A stretch of 64,000 nucleotides of DNA from Rhynchopus euleeides (taxonomy: Eukaryota; Euglenozoa; Diplonemea; Diplonemida; Diplonemidae): positions 3,658,001-3,722,000 of the forward strand of contig OY723237.1 in NCBI GenBank assembly GCA_963210315.1, in the 5' to 3' direction. The position numbers and the translations under genes were made by a program. The notes beneath the pieces are model-generated. The model saw nothing but the letters and a program-made list of their open reading frames with translations. It searched no databases and was not told the DNA's origin. How positions within the stretch are numbered: position 1 is the stretch's first letter; the number at the start of each line of letters is the position of its first letter. Below are positions 62,801 to 64,000 of the stretch, one piece after another.

Positions 62801-64000
62801 TGCGCATCGTGAAGGTCATGCCTGCGATTGTGGGGTATCTGAAGGAGATGACCGGGGCGAAGGACAAGGATCCTGTGACGCATATGACGCACGCCTTTGC
62901 GCACCCGCTGTGCCTCAGGCTTCTGGCGCACCTCGTCAAGCTCTTCACGGAGATCTCCAGCGCGCCGCAGACCTACGGGCAGGAGCTCAGTGGGGTGTGC
63001 AGGGCGTTCCTCGCTGACAAGAAGGGGAACCGGCTGCAGGACATGTTGCAGCGGATCCTGGAGACGGTGCCGAAGCTGATGCACGTCTCCTGCTGCGCCT
63101 CGGAGGGGAGCAGCGTCGCCGTGCTGACGCAGAACACCGCTGCACCGGATGCGCTGGCTGCGGCGATGGACCTGCTCTCCAACGAGCTGGTGGCGCTGAA
63201 GTCCGCCCAGTTCCTCTCGTCTCCCGATAAGATCGGCCCGATCCTGGCGATGCTCCACCAGCAGTACTTCTCAGGGATCTTCAGGCTGGGGGAGGACCTG
63301 CCAGACCGCGCTGCTCCTCTTCGGAAGTGCCACGTCCGCAAGATCAACGCGTCGCTGTCCTTCCTGGTGGAGGCGGTGCGTGTGTTCACCCCGATGGCGG
63401 TGTGGCAGCTGCGGGCCCCCGTGTTAGAGCATGTCAACGACGGGCAGTTCTTCCGCGTGGATCACCACACCCTGACGCTGTGGCGGAGTCTATACACAGC
63501 GCTGGTCGGCGGCTCTGACGCCGCGGTTCGCTCGATGATTGAGGGGACGCTGTCGCGGATCCAGCTGCCAACAGGGGTGGGGTCGGTGTTCCTGTCGGCG
63601 GAGAAGGAGGCGCAGAACAGGGCGCGGAGCCTCCGACGTCTCGCGTTCCTGATGGCCTGCTCCGGGCAGCATCTCTCCAATGCACAGCTGCTGACGGCGA
63701 TATTGGAGCGGCTTATCGAGTCTATGAAGTATGCTTGTGGGTGGTTGGGGGAGTGGGGGTGGGTGGGTGGGTGAGGCCTTTTGCTGTCGCCTGGCACAGC
63801 AAAGACCCTCCTGCAGTGATACTCGTTGTTATGTTTTGAGGCTCTTGAGAGGATCGCCACATCCCACCCTCCTTACAGGCATTACGCAGAGTGGCCTGTG
63901 GTGCACCGCCAGATAATGATGTGCTTCCGTGCTATTCTGCACAAAACTGATGCGCACAGCCTCGCGCCCTTCTGGCCGCTGATCATCACGGAGCTGATGC
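56884..64000 (+). CDS. DOP1: DOP1/Dopey family protein, partial (continues beyond window)
   Basis: Start is ATG 56884 (MDFNDADHMKVPDYKEFREK). A GTG further upstream is not needed. Exon 1 encodes 2281 residues and splices at 63728|63879 into KHYAEWPVVHRQIMM and LAPFWPLIITELM, the conserved C-terminal DOP1 segment. Residues about 5-310 are the Dopey N-terminal domain (RDWPDLIKAIGQLQKILHKY, LARDLPIYSSGLFKLFPDAS, HIWDNMRYHAPSRLAALKHL). The middle is long and low in complexity, including a His-rich run (about 344-360) and an Ala/Gln run (about 1940-1960), both probably disordered insertions. DOP1 works with MON2 in endosome-Golgi traffic and in animals bridges kinesin-1 to Golgi and lysosomal membranes. 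It is a peripheral membrane protein with no signal or TM segment here. The identification is firm at both ends. Confidence 0.96.
63729..63878 (+). other. Spliceosomal intron of DOP1 (150 bp)
   Basis: Donor GTATGC, acceptor CCTTACAG. Splicing joins ATG-AA|G-CAT and restores the conserved C-terminal frame. Unspliced, the frame stops at 63774. Confidence 0.92.

Overview
This window is nuclear DNA of a eukaryotic protist, GC-rich and repeat-laden. The evidence is spliceosomal introns (four mapped here, donors GTATGG, GTATGT, GTATGC and GTATGC, acceptors YAG), a kinesin-2-type motor, a very large DOP1/Dopey protein, secreted WD40 and type I membrane proteins, and wide intergenic spaces. Kinesin-2 suggests a flagellated cell. 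TGA is used as an ordinary stop by most genes. I cannot name the organism from this sequence. An expanded DUF4116 family would suit several free-living protists, fornicate metamonads among them, but that is only a guess. All confidently called genes lie on the + strand.

Layout. 1-1371: dispersed repeats. 1372-2352: secreted, single-pass membrane protein. 2353-5736: no gene seen. 5737-16049: tandem duplication of a ~4.8 kb unit, each copy ending in a ubiquitin-like + DUF4116-repeat gene. Copy A is intact. Copy B carries a 4-nt frameshift, a local inversion and a palindromic element. 16118-17078: TIR element with three perfect palindromes. 17470-18465: aldo-keto reductase. 19601-20286: hAT-type element with an exact 8-bp target duplication. 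21804-25065: two-ORF tyrosine-recombinase element bounded by 22-bp direct repeats. Its PHD-like ORF1 and its recombinase ORF lie in one frame, separated by a single TGA. 25373-27340: WD40 protein with a signal peptide. 28958-32903: two TIR elements. 33531-36738: four-exon kinesin-2. 36739-41662: repeats only. 41663-44658: TA-flanked TIR element with several ORFs, and a 113-bp relative at 55285-55397. 47889-52939: dense cluster of foldback and long-TIR elements. 54623-54730: PIF/Harbinger-like MITE with TAA duplications. 56884-64000: DOP1, running off the window.

The host genes look unrelated to one another (membrane traffic, ciliary transport, redox, secreted propeller) and no operon-like link is visible. 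The most unusual feature is the recombinase element. ORF1 (zinc-finger, GK-rich tail) is followed after one in-frame TGA by a 90-bp repeat array and an intact R-K-HxxR-H-Y recombinase, so a read-through fusion is plausible. Around the genes, at least nine different TIR or foldback families are visible, several with diagnostic target-site duplications, and they share small dispersed repeat modules.
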